Source: Vanessa cardui (taxonomy: Eukaryota; Arthropoda; Insecta; Lepidoptera; Nymphalidae). Taken from it: a DNA stretch of 64,000 nt. Under the pieces are notes generated by a model. The model made no database searches. It worked only from the letters and a program-made list of their open reading frames with translations, and was not told the origin of the DNA. Position 1 is the first letter of the stretch; the number at the start of each line of letters is the position of its first letter. The stretch is taken from positions 10,245,814 through 10,309,813 of the forward strand of contig NC_061138.1 of NCBI RefSeq assembly GCF_905220365.1, given 5' to 3'. The position numbers were made by a program, and so were the translations under genes. Positions 1-13,000 of this stretch are shown here, piece after piece.

Positions 1-1905
1 ACTCAACTGTTAAGGATTTTATATGTTGATGTAAAACAACATCATTGAATTTTGTATTTGTCATAGCAATCATTATTTTGTTCATCAAGGTAGGACCTGT
101 AACAGTACATTTGAACTTATGTTTTAATTATTTAAATTCCAAAAGAAAACATCACCAAGTGTAAAACATACATTTGGTTGGCAATGTGCCACTCCATTTG
201 CAACTGAAACTACTATTATCCATTTCTTCTAATATACATACATCTGGTGACTGTGTAACTGGTACCAGAGTTACAGGTCTGATCTTTAGACCGTTACTAT
301 TACTAGAGCTTGGCAATAATCTTGATAAAGTATTTATAATTTTTGATGGATCTGTTTGTTTACTTTTGATTTCAATCTGTAACAAACTACTATTACATAA
401 AATATATACAGGTGTCGCAATTTATGCAATTAAGTTATGACCATGTTGTGGAAAGATTTTTTATTGGAAATCACCTCTATCACCCTAATTTGTTTGAGCT
501 GCAATATTTGAGCCATTTATTCCTTATTATATCTGTATGATATAATGAATAAACAAATTCAACAGAAACAGGATTAGGTTGTTATATTTTAAAGCAAGAA
601 GTTTCTCTTTTATACTCACATCAATACCTGTCAGAGTACAATACAGAATTATCCTAAACACAGCATTTGTCAGTAAATTTTCTAATTCTCTCAGAGACAT
701 ACTATCTTCATTTTCTGTCACCAAACAAGCATTATCATCGAATACTGTCCCGTTAGTCATTTCAGGGTTTAACTTTTTAAGTAAATCTTGACTTGTATAA
801 AGAGTTTCTGAGTAAGTAACTGCTCCCGTCCTTAGCATCCATGTGAAATGAGAATGAAGTTTTTTAAAAATATCATTGTCTCCTACAAGTGATAAGAAAA
901 TTATGTTTTAAAAAGTTATATTATTTATTGATAAAATATTTTTCAGTAGTAGGAGAATGTTTTTCTAGTTTCATTTATTTTAAATAAATAAAGGATAATT
1001 AACAAGAAATATATACCTGTGAGCTGTGTGAGAGATCTAGACTGGCCAAAATCATTTCTCCCTGTTTTAAGCCTCAAAGCTCTTTGAGAACAAATACTTT
1101 GTTCATTATCATATACTAAATCTGCTGATTGTTGAAGTTCTTTTGCAATTTTCTACAATTAAAAAAATCATTATTATTCATATTGTCTAATAAATCTTCA
1201 TTAAATATTATTTGATAACGATTTAATGTTTATTAGATAATAACTGTTAATTTATATCTTACCTGCATGTGTTCTGAAAGTACTGGTGTTACATTGAGGA
1301 GCAACATTTTATCTTTCATCAGAACAACTATTGAGAATAATCTCTTAAGACCCCTCGCCCTTGTATCTTTCAAATGAAACATTAGACTCAGGACATGTCC
1401 TTGGGTGTCACTGAAGTATACCACTCCACCTTCTTTACTCCAACTCACCTAAATAGTAATAAGAAACTAAAACACTAAATATGTTAATAATAGCAATATA
1501 AAAGAAAAAAAAAAAAATACAGACGAATTGATAACCTCCTCCTTTTGGAAGTCGGTTGAAAATAAAATTACTATGTTTCTTTAACTATTATTCACTTGAA
1601 AATTATGTATTTATATAATCAAGAAAACAAATATTTACTTCACAAGTAATACTGCGTAGAGCAGCCTGCCTCAAGAAAGCAGTAACATCAGCATTGGGAA
1701 CCGACTCTCTGCTACAAAATATAATTCCATCGTCGTCTCTTGATACATAAACGGTTTCAGGTCCTACAGAAGTACATCCACTACATTGAACTGCGCAATT
1801 CGACGATTCAGTTGTATGGGCCTCGTTATCCGTCGTAAATGTACAGAATAATGGTCGAGGTCCGTGAGCTTCACAAAAATGGCACAAACCAACAATTGCA
1901 TTCAT
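1..1905 (-). CDS. FLCN: Folliculin (FLCN), 5' part, truncated by window edge
   Basis: Six exons on the minus strand: 1639-1905, 1263-1448, 1017-1152, 620-882, 172-376 and 1-96 (continues left). All introns are GT-AG and the reading phase is kept across every junction (checked by hand). The start is MNAIVGLCHFCEAHGPRPLF, nearly the same as the human folliculin N-terminus. Exon 2 holds KDTRARGLKRLFSI, matching human KDSLARGFQRWYSI, which carries the arginine finger of the GAP activity. Exon 4 (RELENLLTNAVFRIILYCTLTG) and exon 6 (PTLMNKIMIAMTNT) align with the C-terminal DENN half. The family has an N-terminal longin and a C-terminal DENN domain, works with FNIP at the lysosome, and is a GAP for RagC/D, controlling mTORC1 and TFEB/Mitf. 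The acidic linker is much shorter than in human. Identity is from recognised family sequence; the final part of the DENN domain and the stop lie outside. Confidence 0.93.
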
Positions 1906-2881
1906 TTTTATTTAACATAAAATATCCTTAAAAAAGGAAAGACTAGTTTAAAACTTCATTACAACTAATTCATTTTGATATCATTTAAGTCTTTTTAATG
2001 TATGTATAATTTTATTAAACTTTGCATAATGAAATATAAAACGTTTTTATGAATAAATAAAAACAATAAGTTAACTTATACTCCGAATAATAAATTAATA
2101 AGATATATCAGTAACTGTTTTATTTTTAAAATGTCAAAATTGATGATTGTCAAGTCAATGTCATAACCAACGATCATATTTTTTGTAGTCTTCTTTTCTT
2201 TCAGAAAAAGACTCAAGTATCGAACTTTCGACCACAATCGCAAATGTTTTAATGTAGGTATCTACTTTTTAATGTTTATTTATTGGAAAAAAAACGATTC
2301 TTTTTAAATTTTACGAAAATATGTTAATAGTATGTTATTCAAATGAATAATTAATGATTTCTGGTTGTTTCATCATAATTCATTTATGTCGAAATCGTTG
2401 TTGTAATTATTTAATGAAATAAAAGGTTGAAATTACTCAGTTGTCTGACTCAGAGTAGAGTTGGGCGTAATAGTTCGCAACTGAGATCGCTCAGTTTAGT
2501 TCGCTCTTTGAGTTCTTCAACTCCCAGCTGCTTACCAACTACCGAGCATCTGGGAACTGAAGAGAGATGAAATAAAACAGCGATCAGACTATTATTGACA
2601 CAAAAAAGGGCAGATATGCGGCAGCAGTGACAAGAATAAAATAAAATTTTGTACTAAAAATAAAAGATTAATGAAATGAATATTCGTAAAACATATTATA
2701 TTTATTGCAAAAAAATAGGTTTATTATTTAGACAGTAATTAAAATAATGTTTTAGTATTTTTGCCTTTATATTTTTTATTAAATACCATATCATATAATA
2801 TTATCTTTCTTGACAAGCATGTAGGTAAAAGTCAAACAAAAATAATTAACTTTTAATATTCACCATATTAAATTATTTATA
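1906..2881. other. Intergenic sequence upstream of FLCN
   Basis: AT-rich sequence immediately upstream of the FLCN start; the FLCN promoter should lie in its first few hundred bases, but I see no clear TATA box or initiator. A patch at about 2450-2560 is richer in GC and contains 'AGAGTTGGGCGTAATAG', loosely like the end of a hAT transposon, but no partner terminus was found. No coding exon is supported. Confidence 0.5.
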
Positions 2882-4379
2882 TTAACACGTTCAGTGCCAG
2901 CGACAAGCCTAGCGTGTTCATGCGAATTTCTATAGCCACGCCGCGAACACGCTAGGCTTGTTCTAAGAATTTCAGTGATATCTTAAAAACTAGGCTAAAT
3001 TATTCATTCAAACTAATTGTGTGCAATCTTCAAGCGATAAGCTACTGAGTTTTTAAGTGGCCCGTTAAAAATAATATTTTTTTTTTATTTTAGAAAAAAA
3101 TGTCTTTTGTAATGCCGGCGACACGCTAGGCTTGTTCACTTATTAAGGATAATCATAGATTGTCAAACTGTTTTTTCAACAAACCACATTTTATTAATGG
3201 CTTATTACCAATTTGTTGACAATTGAACTAATTTTGTTATTGTTTTCTCAAATTTGAGGAACTTTGTTACATTTTTTTTTGTACAAATATCTATTATTAT
3301 AAAAATTTATACACCTTTGTAGTAAAACTATATAAGCCGTAATTCTGCCATTCCTATTTAATGACAAAGTTTATACTAAATTGTCTTACTTTGTGTTATG
3401 TTGATACTGATACTGATTATGTATTACAAGTACCTATATGTTAGTTCGATTAATCATTAACTACCACATACATACACCAAATATATAAAATCAAACACTA
3501 AATAAGGCTGATTTACCTTAAAAATGTAAACACATGTCAACTTCAAATTCGTGTTACAAGAATTGAAGTAATGAAACAATAAAACGAGTTTAGCTTACAA
3601 GAAGCTTGATTATTTTTTATATAATTTGTTTATTAATTATTACTTATTTAATTTTTCTTTATTATTATATCAAGACATGTGCACCGAATCGATATCCTAT
3701 GACCTTTGAACATTTCTAGCAACTAAAAAGAAAGTGAACGAAACAAGTGAGATAAAAATTGATTTTAGAAATTAATAAGTATGTATTTGAGAAAAAAAAA
3801 GAAGGTGGATTTTTATGGACACTTTATGAAGCGAAATTTAAACTCTGTTTTAATTTGTATTGAAAGTTCTATTTTATTTTATTTGATTATACCTTACTAA
3901 TTTCAAACTGACCCGCGTCCTTTGCAGGGATACAACAGTAGATAACAGATAACAGTATATATCATAAACAATTTTTTTATTGAAATACGAACTAAATCAT
4001 AACGCGATAAAAAGTATATATCAAATTCGACACCAATGTAAATATGATATGTGGGAATTTATTAAAAAGTTTTACAACCACTGATTCATTATGATGTTTA
4101 GTTACCATAAAAGCGGTTTTTTGTCATAATTCCGGGATAAAACACTGACAACATCATTCTAAACACCTTAATTATTGCATAACACAAGAAATATTAACTA
4201 AAAAAGACCGTTTTAACAAAAAAATAATCATTTTTTTGTTCCTGTGCCAGTGGACACGCTACGCTTGTCCATACAATTTATCTTGCGATGCCGGGGACAC
4301 GCTTAGCGTTTTCGCGGCATTATATATGCCGGCATCGCTATAAGCATAGGAAAAATGTAGGTGGCAGTGAACGTGTTAA
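2882..4379. mobile_element. piggyBac-like non-autonomous element with TTAA duplication
   Basis: TTAA stands at both outer edges (2882-2885 and 4376-4379). Just inside are 14-bp terminal inverted repeats, CACGTTCAGTGCCA on the left and TGGCAGTGAACGTG on the right (one mismatch). The body of 1490 bp has no transposase ORF. An 18-bp motif close to GACACGCTAGGCTTGTTC recurs at 2902-2919 (inverted), 2945-2963, 3120-3137, 4253-4270 and 4296-4313, all within about 250 bp of the two ends, as expected for subterminal transposase-binding repeats. TTAA target duplication is the mark of the piggyBac superfamily. The family assignment rests on TTAA plus the inverted repeats; there is no protein evidence. 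Confidence 0.82.
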
Positions 4380-4419
4380 CACGTCTTTTAGATATTAGCG
4401 AGTGTCAGGTAGAATAACG

Positions 4420-4519
4420 CGCGAGCGAGCGAGCGAGACTAGAGAGAGAGAGGGAGAGAGAGAGAGAGGGGGGGAGAGAGAGAGAGAGAGAGAGAGAGGG
4501 GGAGAGAGAGAGAGAGAGA
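4420..4519. repeat. GCGA/GA microsatellite
   Basis: A short (GCGA)n stretch runs into about 80 bases of (GA)n with GGGA interruptions. It begins about 40 bp outside the right end of the piggyBac-like element and is probably length-variable. GA tracts of this kind can bind GAGA-type factors, but nothing here shows that this one does. Confidence 0.9.
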
Positions 4520-5170
4520 TCAGATCTAGCCCGATGATTACATGTTCCAAACCGAATAAAACACTCGCTTAGAGCATTGTAGTGAAATAAGCTAAACCCT
4601 CTTCAAAAGAGTGTCAAACAACAAAGGACATTTACAAGCAGTTATTTTATTTTTAATCAAAGAAACATTGCAGAGATATTATAAATACAATATTTATTTA
4701 AAGACTTATTGATGTAACTGGCTTAGAAGTAGGGAGCCAACAAGGTCTTGAGCTCAAATCTCTGGTAGAACGAATGAAAAGTATTAAGGTTTTTCTGAAA
4801 AGGAAATAGCAATACAGGGTTTCTGTATGTGGTAGTGTTTACACTATCTTGATTAAGAGATAATCGCCAAAAAATTAACATTATTTAAATAAAGATATTT
4901 ATTATTATATAACATTTAAAATGTTGTTTGCATTGAGTGATTTTAATTAGAAAAAAACAATTAAAGCAAACAAAATTTTCATAGATTTTAATTTAGTAAG
5001 ATTACAAAATGTATGTCTATGTAAATTGTAAAAACTGAAACTAGTTATGGGATTTAAGACACGACAATTTAATATATTTGGAATAGATAATGGTATTATA
5101 TATTAAGCCTTATTCATTATATTTTTAGTAACATTGACTTAGAGAGAAATTAAAACACCAATGCCATGAT
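4520..5170. other. Intergenic sequence, nothing recognised
   Basis: AT-rich sequence between the microsatellite and the CYC1 3' end. No exon, repeat family or hairpin of note was seen. Confidence 0.5.
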
Positions 5171-5174
5171 TTTC

Positions 5175-5511
5175 AATAACTCATTTATTGAACTGTACAC
5201 GGATTCAGTTTAATTTTCATGGAACATCACTTGCACAGCTTACAATTGTACCAACTGTGCCGCATTCACCATACGACAGACGGTAATACAAGTTTAACAT
5301 TACATAAATTATTAACAGTTATAATATTACCCCGCCAAAACTAGCCAGGTATAAATGGTAACCGCGGTCAGCAAAGCGAGAACATGATTTTAGAATATCA
5401 GAAAAGAAAAAATTTCGTATGTAATAAATTATTTTAATTATAAACAAATAACATTTGTGTCGCCTATTGAAAAAAAAATTGTCTAAATTTTACGCTTTAC
5501 ACTACTATGTC
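5175..5511 (-). other. Probable CYC1 3' UTR with poly(A) signal
   Basis: Downstream of the CYC1 stop on the minus strand. An AATAAA hexamer on the minus strand lies at about 5185-5190 in otherwise non-coding sequence, so the transcript may end near 5170. Inferred only; other AT-rich hexamers closer to the stop could serve. Confidence 0.4.
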
Positions 5512-8500
5512 TTATTTCTTAGAGACGGGTTTGTAGGCTAGTTTCCTGGATTTGATTGTAGACCACTTGTGCCGTTTATAGTAATATACTATGGCAGCCA
5601 ACACTGAAAAGATGCCTAAGGCCTTGATAGTCATAAGACGACGATCGTCAAGTTCTGGTTCAGAGCACCACCGGAGGAAAGTGGCAACGTCCTTGGCCAA
5701 TTGGGACGCCGTTGCTGGTGTCCCGTCACTGTATTCTGCCGCCTGTATGCAAAAAAATATATAAAATATTAGCAAAGGATAATAAACTTAGTGCTTAAAA
5801 TCATTATGATCATAGAAATAGTGTAATCAGATTCTGAACAGTCATATACTAAATATTACAATGCATTTTCATTTAGTAGTATTTGAGCTTCATTGTGAAA
5901 TAATTATAGCATAATTTGTTACTACAGATTAATAAAATGTTTAGTTTTCAACATTATCCTTATATGCACCATAATGATCAATTATTGATTGAAAAATGAT
6001 GTGTTATGTAATCAACTGGTATTCAAAATAAATTAATGTGATTTATTTGAATGATGTTGATTTTATGCAGATCATATCATAACATTAGTACCTAGGTTAA
6101 AACAGAAAAAGAAAGGTGTTTTGACATAAAACTCATAAAAACTCACCAGTTACAATCATACGAAATTTAGAATAACATTTCAAATATCACTCATAAGATA
6201 TTATATGATTTTTTTTTTGATTGAATTAACATATTCTTCCCTATCAAAAAGTGAACTTATACATAGAGCCTGCTATATTTTTTTTGATCTTTGTTTGAAT
6301 TATTTAAGTAAATATGAATAATAGGAATAATTATATTGATAGATTGCTATTTACCTCATCAAACAGCACTTGTGCCATAGAAATGGCACCACCAGGGAAG
6401 TATGGGTTGTAATTTTGTCCCTCTCGCAATATGATTCCAGCTGGTGCATCCATATATCCAGTCAGTAGGGCAAAGATGTAGTCTTCCCCACCCTTGCGAG
6501 CTGATACTATGAGTGACAAGTCGGGTGGGTAAGCACCTGGAATATAAAATAAAGTTATAGGACCAATAACACTCTGACTTTAACAAAAAGAATATTGTGC
6601 CATCTTTTTCATTCAATATTTTTCACTCTACCAAATCCTATTTACCTGGGGTCAGTACAAAATGCTTTAACACGTTTTTCTTTTATTATTAAAAATTATC
6701 TCAATCCAATGCAAATTTCAACCATATGGATTGATTAATATTTATGAAAGTCTTATTTGAACTATTACATCATTGAACATGTGTTTAATAAATATTCAAT
6801 ATATTTTTAAGTTTTGAAATAGTTCTGGCATTATTATAAGTATCAAATTTACCGTTGTTGGCAGCTCTGGCAGCATTCTCATTGGGGTATGGAGAAGGTA
6901 GGTAGTCTGAGAGTTTTCCAGGTCTCTCAAAATAGTTGCCTTCTTCATCAGGACCATCTTTCACCATGACCTTAAATTAGTTTTTTTTAATAACTAAAAT
7001 TACAGATTTTGTGAAATATTCAAACATGGATATACATATACATATATATATATTTAATAATATAATACAAGTATGTCTAAGATAAATGCATAAGTCCCTT
7101 GCCTACATATTACATGACTGACAACAACTGTTTAAAATTTGTGAGTTCATAGTATGCTTACCTCAGCTGCTTCAGCCTTTGCTTCTTCTTCAGTATGGGT
7201 GACATTGACCAAGTTACGGTAAGCAATGTACTGCAGAGAGTGGCAGGCTTTGCATACTTGCTTGTATACTTCATACCCACGGCGAACACTTAGAAAAATT
7301 AAAGAATTTATATTATAAGCAAATTAATTTGTTTTCTTTAAAATGATTTATAGGATATCACATATAAATAATGTCTACATTGTTCCATTAATATGACCCA
7401 CTGATGATCAGTCTTTAATTAAAATTTTTGAGACTCTTTGACCACTCCTTCAATTGGTATAAAATTTGATTCAGTGTATGCATGATCCCTTATGATGATT
7501 ACAGCACTTACTATTCCTTTTATCCCCGCTATGTGCCTGCCAAAATTACCTAACCATTTTTTAGGCTTTTGTGACATGAGTGTGACTCGTATATCAAAAG
7601 GCTCATATAACTATCAATACTAATATTATAAATGCAAAACTATCTCTTTTCTTTTATTACCACTTCCACCTCATCATCAATCGAACACTTCTTCGAATCG
7701 AAACTGCAGTCGAAAACTTGTTCTTCTATTAACTTCTCTAGTTTTATTAAACCGAGTGAGCCTTAGTATTGATTTTGAACACTTGAGAGAAATAAGGTAC
7801 ATAATTTCATTTAAAAATCTCACCTCGCATGGTCTAAAGATTGGAACCAACCATCATGGCTCCAAGGCTGGTGAAATGCATGGGCCCTGTCATCAGAAGC
7901 TTCAACAGATTGCTCTAAAGCAAAGAGTAGAGCACCTACTCCACCACCAACCACACCCAATGTGGATAACCACTGAAAATATAATACCACAAAATTATAA
8001 CACCATTATCAATAATGTAATGCGAATACCATGAGCTCCAATTATTCTAACTTTGTTGGATGCATTGAATCCATTTTATAAATAATGTCTTCATCAGGGT
8101 CTTCATCATTTTATATAATGTCAAACAAAATATTTGTTATTTGGTTCTAATTTAAGATAAGATAAGCATTTTTAATTTATACTTAAACTTACATTATCAG
8201 GTATATAGTTTACTGTGACAAATCATCATAATAGTCATATTTTAAAACTATATGGTGACTTATATGTTATTTGTCAGGGGTGCATAGAGTTAGCAATAAC
8301 AGTCTATAAATAAAACAATGTTAATAATGTAGTTAACTAAACCTAAATACATTGTTGGTCCTTAAGATTTTTTTTATGATTGTAATTCTTTTTTTTTCTT
8401 TGTTATTTCAATGGCACTTTTATACAAATATTAAAGTAGGTACTTACCAATTTCCTATTCTTTGTCCATCCCTTAGCAGTGGTGGACAGCTGACGGACCT

Positions 8501-8871
8501 GCAAGGGATGACTGTAATTAATTTTCAATATAGTAGTTACATAATGTTGAGAAGGTTATGCTTCGCCCCGATTATTTTTGCACACACTGAGCAACCACCT
8601 ATCTTCGATTACTTTCAACACCCACTATTTAAAGTATAACGCGATATTAACTATTGTAGACGTATAAATTTAATAAATTGCACCAGTTTTCCGCAGAGAT
8701 TAGAACTTCTGTAACCTCTTTTTTTTGTTGCAGGGGTTGCACTTTAGAAACACTAACTAAAATGTAATTGTACTGGAATTAGTTTTATATTTATAGTTAT
8801 ACCTTGGGTCCAACTATCCCATAATTTTTCAAAAGTCGTGCCCCACAAATCCTGCCTACGGCGGCCGCCAT
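5512..8871 (-). CDS. CYC1: Cytochrome c1, haem protein of complex III (mitochondrial)
   Basis: Seven exons: 8803-8871, 8448-8498, 7824-7972, 7162-7288, 6853-6970, 6355-6536 and 5512-5742. They sum to 927 nt, an exact 308-codon frame plus stop, with GT-AG introns throughout. The protein starts MAAAVGRICGARLL, a basic matrix-targeting presequence, followed by a glycine-rich hydrophobic stretch (residues 41-58) typical of the bipartite intermembrane-space signal. The covalent haem site is C102-K-A-C105-H106. The axial methionine is probably M225 in AISMAQ. A single membrane anchor spans about residues 270-287, followed by YKRHKWSTIKSRKLAY, the family's matrix-facing tail. The protein passes electrons from the Rieske protein to cytochrome c in the bc1 complex. 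The length is close to other animal cytochromes c1. Introns are short and hold no recognised transposon. Confidence 0.97.
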
Positions 8872-9224
8872 GATAGTAAAACGTCGTAATGAAAGACGAA
8901 TCGACTGACATGAGACATCTACCATCAAAATTTCATTGCAAACACTAAAAATTATATTGTCTATATTATACTGGTTGTTTATTATTAAAATTTTTAATTG
9001 AATAAATTAATTTTGTGATGTAACAGCATGATAACTTAGTTGCTTTGTTTTTATAAATCCGTATTCATTCATTATAGAAATAATATGGTATACATTTTGT
9101 ATTAGTAGTAGTGTAAGACAGGGATATTTTTAAATTAAGTATGTATCATTTTTTATAAATTTATGTAAATTTAGCATAATAATAGATCGCATCACATTGA
9201 TATTTGCTTGTCGAGATAGCGATA
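8872..9224. promoter_or_regulatory. Intergenic region upstream of CYC1
   Basis: This stretch lies directly upstream of the CYC1 ATG (8869-8871, minus strand) and must contain its promoter. It is AT-rich, and I see no certain TATA box, initiator or DRE. If the weak ORF that follows is real, the region would be a bidirectional promoter. No other feature was seen. Confidence 0.35.
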
Positions 9225-9615
9225 ATGTCTACTTTATTGGTAAGTTAATAATAATGCAAAAGCAAACGTTTATACTATTACAATGATCTATGATATAAAA
9301 ATAAATCAATGAATTTGTTGCTAAGTGCAAATCTCGAGAATAGCTGAGCTGATATCGTCATTTTTTTAGAATGTTTATGGAGTCTTGGTTTTCTGCACTG
9401 AGATTTTTTTCTGAAAAAGTTTAAAAGCAACAATTTTCTATAATCTTCTACAGACGATTTGTAATAATACTTAAACGTCAATTTGAACCATAATTTAATA
9501 ATACACGATAAAGTTCAAGTGTTACTGTATAAGTTCGAGGAAGGCAAAACCGTGTGAATAGATTATTCTCTATTAAGATTAAATACTTAAATTACATGTT
9601 GTATTTTTATTACAG

Positions 9616-9826
9616 CATTATAATTATAGTGGATATTTTCGGAGACATTAGAGATTTAAAACTATTATTGTCTAATGCCAAAAAGCTGGGAACACAATCC
9701 TGGCATAATAACTTTTTTGGAAGAAAAATCAATAAAATTGACATCACCAACAGAATGAAGTTTGACAGTTTGACATTGACTTTCGGATTTTTGTGTTCTC
9801 ACATGGGATGGAGTTGGTTTAAATAA
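9616..9826 (+). CDS. Possible small terminal exon of an unrecognised gene
   Basis: A polypyrimidine run and TTACAG (9611-9615) precede an open frame that reads IIIIVDIFGDIRDLKLLLSN and ends SHMGWSWFK before a TAA at 9824-9826. The AATAAA overlapping the stop could be a poly(A) signal. The mixed, non-repetitive composition looks somewhat protein-like. An ATG at 9225 followed by a good donor (TTG|GTAAGT at 9240) could be a first exon, but its phase does not match this exon directly, so a further exon would be needed and I could not find one. I do not recognise the protein. It may be a real short gene lying between CYC1 and PRMT7, or a chance ORF. Confidence 0.25.
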
Positions 9827-10059
9827 ACTTGTATTGCAAAAATATATAACATGTATTATTTAATCATATAAGTTCTAGTCTTCAATGAGATTCGATCTTA
9901 TTAAAGGATTTCGTAGTTACTTATTATGCAAGTCATTTAAAAGGTTAATTCTTAATTCATAAATATACTGAAACCGGCGTGAGAGAATTTCTGTTATAAA
10001 TATTATATTATATTAATTGAAATAATTTTAGTTCGAGAAATTATTCAAGCACAATAAAA

Positions 10060-13000
10060 ATGCAAGTTTTTACTCAAAAACGTAATCCAATCACTGGTGA
10101 TACGGAGTGGGATGTCCAACATGAAGATTACGACTATCACCAAGAAATAGCCCGATCAGCTTTTGCTGATATGCTTCACGATACAGAAAGGAATAAGAAA
10201 TACTATAGAGCTTTGCAACTTGCAATACAAAAAGTGCATAATCATGGCAAGAAAGCAAATGTATTGGACATAGGTATGTATCATTCATTTTCGATAAACA
10301 TTTTATTTATGTAAAATATTTTTTGCAATTTTAAGTGACTAATACTCTAAAAATAACTAACACACATCATATTTCCTATAATAAAACAAACAGAAAAGCT
10401 TTAATGAATCAAATATGCTTATACACTGAATTATTTCAATGAAATAATAATTTCATTAAATATTAATAAATTTGTATAATGGTAAGTTAATACTAATTTT
10501 TCAGGAACTGGTACAGGATTATTGTCTATTATGGCAGCAAAATGCGGAGCTGATACTATCACAGCGTGTGAAGCATTCAAACCTATGGCCGAATGTTGTA
10601 TAAAGATCTTACAGATGAATGGTGTGGCTGATAAAATAACTGTTATTCCTAAAAGATCTACCGAGTTGACAGTTGGTGATGATGGAGACATGAAACAGAA
10701 GGCTAATATATTGGTTACTGAAGTGTTTGATACTGAATTGATTGGTGAAGGTAAATATAAAATTTTATTATGAAATAATCTTAACTAATATTTGGTAACT
10801 TACTAAAGTGAGTCTCTTTTATCTGTTATGATATCACACTTTGAATATTCAATCAAATTGTCATGAACTTTTGCTTACACATTATTGGAGCACAGTAAAA
10901 GGATATATATGTATCTTAACAAGAAAACAGGCTATTGAAAGTACACATAACTGTAATCCTAAATTCAATTAATCTACTTTAAATAGATCTTAAATTTCAA
11001 GTTTATTAGGCATTATTATATTGAAGTAATAGTAGCTTAACAAAGTAGAGCCTATAAGTCTAGCTTTTGTGTAGCTCAATTCTTAAACAAGCATTTTACT
11101 TAACTGAGCCACAACTGAGGACACAGGAAGGCATATTTGCAAAGGCTATGTCTCTTAGTTTATTTTTAAAATAACTTTTGTAGGTAAAATGCCAGTGTTA
11201 TTTAGTTGTTAATGAGAATTATATTAATTGTTAATTCATTTTACTTTTATTACTGTATTTTTTTATATAGTAAACTGTTGTAGCTACCATAATGGACAGT
11301 GACACTTTTATTTTAAGGTGCATTGTCAACCTTTTCACATGCTCATAAATATCTCCTGGAGGAAGAATGTCTTGTTATTCCCGACTCAGCTGTTATATAT
11401 GCTCAGGTTATTGAAAGCCCACTGCTGCAAAAATGGAATAAACTAAATGATTTGGTTGATGAAGACTTGCAACTAATATTACGTACACCTAAAAAGGTAT
11501 TAAAAAGTTTACGATTTATTCAGTATTTTCGACAGAATTAACAATAATTAAAACATATAAAAGACTTGAAACGTAAAAAATTAAAGTAAATTGCAATTTT
11601 AATTCGACGACCTCCATGGTCGAGTGGTGTGTACACCGGTTTTCATGGGTACGCCACTCTGAGGTCCCGAGTTCGATTCCTGGCCGAGTCGATGTAGATT
11701 ACCAATAGTTTTCTATGTTGTCTTGGGTCTGGGTGTTTGTGGTACCGTCGTTACTTCTGATTGCCCATAACACAAGTGCTTCAGCTACTTACATTGGGAT
11801 TAGAGTAATGTATGTGATGTTGTCTCATATTTATTATTTATTATTATAATTAAAATACTACATATTGTGAATAATTTGATTTCAGATGAAAGACTGTGCT
11901 GGTTCAGCCGCTGTGCATGACATTCAGCTGTCTCAAGTTCCACGGGAGGCATTCAAGGAACTCTCTGATCAGATACCAATATTTTATTACGATTGGTCTG
12001 GTCATTCCTCGATTGATATGAAACGTACTGTCCAGCAGCTCTTCACAGTGACCAATACTGGCAAAGCTCAAATGATCTTTATGTGGTGGGAACTCAATAT
12101 GGACCCTGAAGGTATTACTATTTCACAAGAACCTTTACTTTAAATATCATATTTACAATTTCGAAAAACAAATTTTGACATTCAATTATGACTTTTTGTT
12201 ACAAATAAGATAATATATTTTACTTTGATATTAATGATCTTCAACATTTTCTCTATTAATGTAATAATTAAATACTTTTTGCTGTCTTAGATTTTCGCGA
12301 TTATTACACATTGAAATAAAACTAGTTTTAACGGATTTAAATCGCGTATATTAATTATTTTTTATCATCCCAACGTTTTGAGCACTTTACAGCGTTTGTG
12401 GTCACGGGTAGACTGTAAAGTGCTCAAAACATAGTTTCATATCAATACTTTTTGTTGTTTTAGGTAAAATATGCTTAAGTTGTGCACCATGGTGGGCACA
12501 TCCTGATGCTAATTTATCATCAGAAAGCCCCAAAGACACCATACCATGGCGTGACCATTGGATGCAAGCAGTTTATTATCTACCACGGGAATTGATAGTA
12601 GAAAAGCATTCCGAAGTCTCTTTGATATCCTGTCAAGATGAGTACTCATTATGGTTCTATTTACAAGACGAGAAAACAAAACATAAACATTATCAAAGAC
12701 CCGTATGTGAGTGTGGGGTTCACATGGCGCTATCAAGAACTCATGTCTCTTACTTGAATGATGGGAGACGAAGTAAAAAATTACTTCAGAAAGTAATAGA
12801 AGAAGTTTCAAAGGATTCTGTAGTTTTAGACCTGAATGGTAGTAGTTTTCTTGGGCTGGCGGCTGCAAGAGTAGGTGCTAAGTCCGTATACATCATTGAA
12901 AATATGAGTTTAAATATTGGAATTTTAAATGATTATATCAAAGAGAATGGAATAGAAAATGTTCAGATAATATCAGAACCGACAGATGAGATTTTAGAAA

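Noticed and set aside
376..620. A possible extra FLCN exon after TTGCAG (minus strand, reading LKQIRVIEVISNKKSFHNM)
   Set aside because: Joining the donor GAT|GTGAGT (end 620) directly to the acceptor at 377-378 keeps phase and aligns continuously with human FLCN; the extra exon has only a poor donor and would disrupt the alignment.
2450..2570. hAT transposon end (AGAGTTGGGCGTAATAG)
   Set aside because: No inverted partner terminus or 8-bp duplication was found.
11606..11690. tRNA gene candidate
   Set aside because: The polymerase III boxes are followed by a SINE body and tail repeated elsewhere in Lepidoptera, not by a tRNA 3' end.
12509..12868. 119-codon minus-strand ORF
   Set aside because: It lies over PRMT7 exon 5 on the opposite strand and is a shadow of that real exon.
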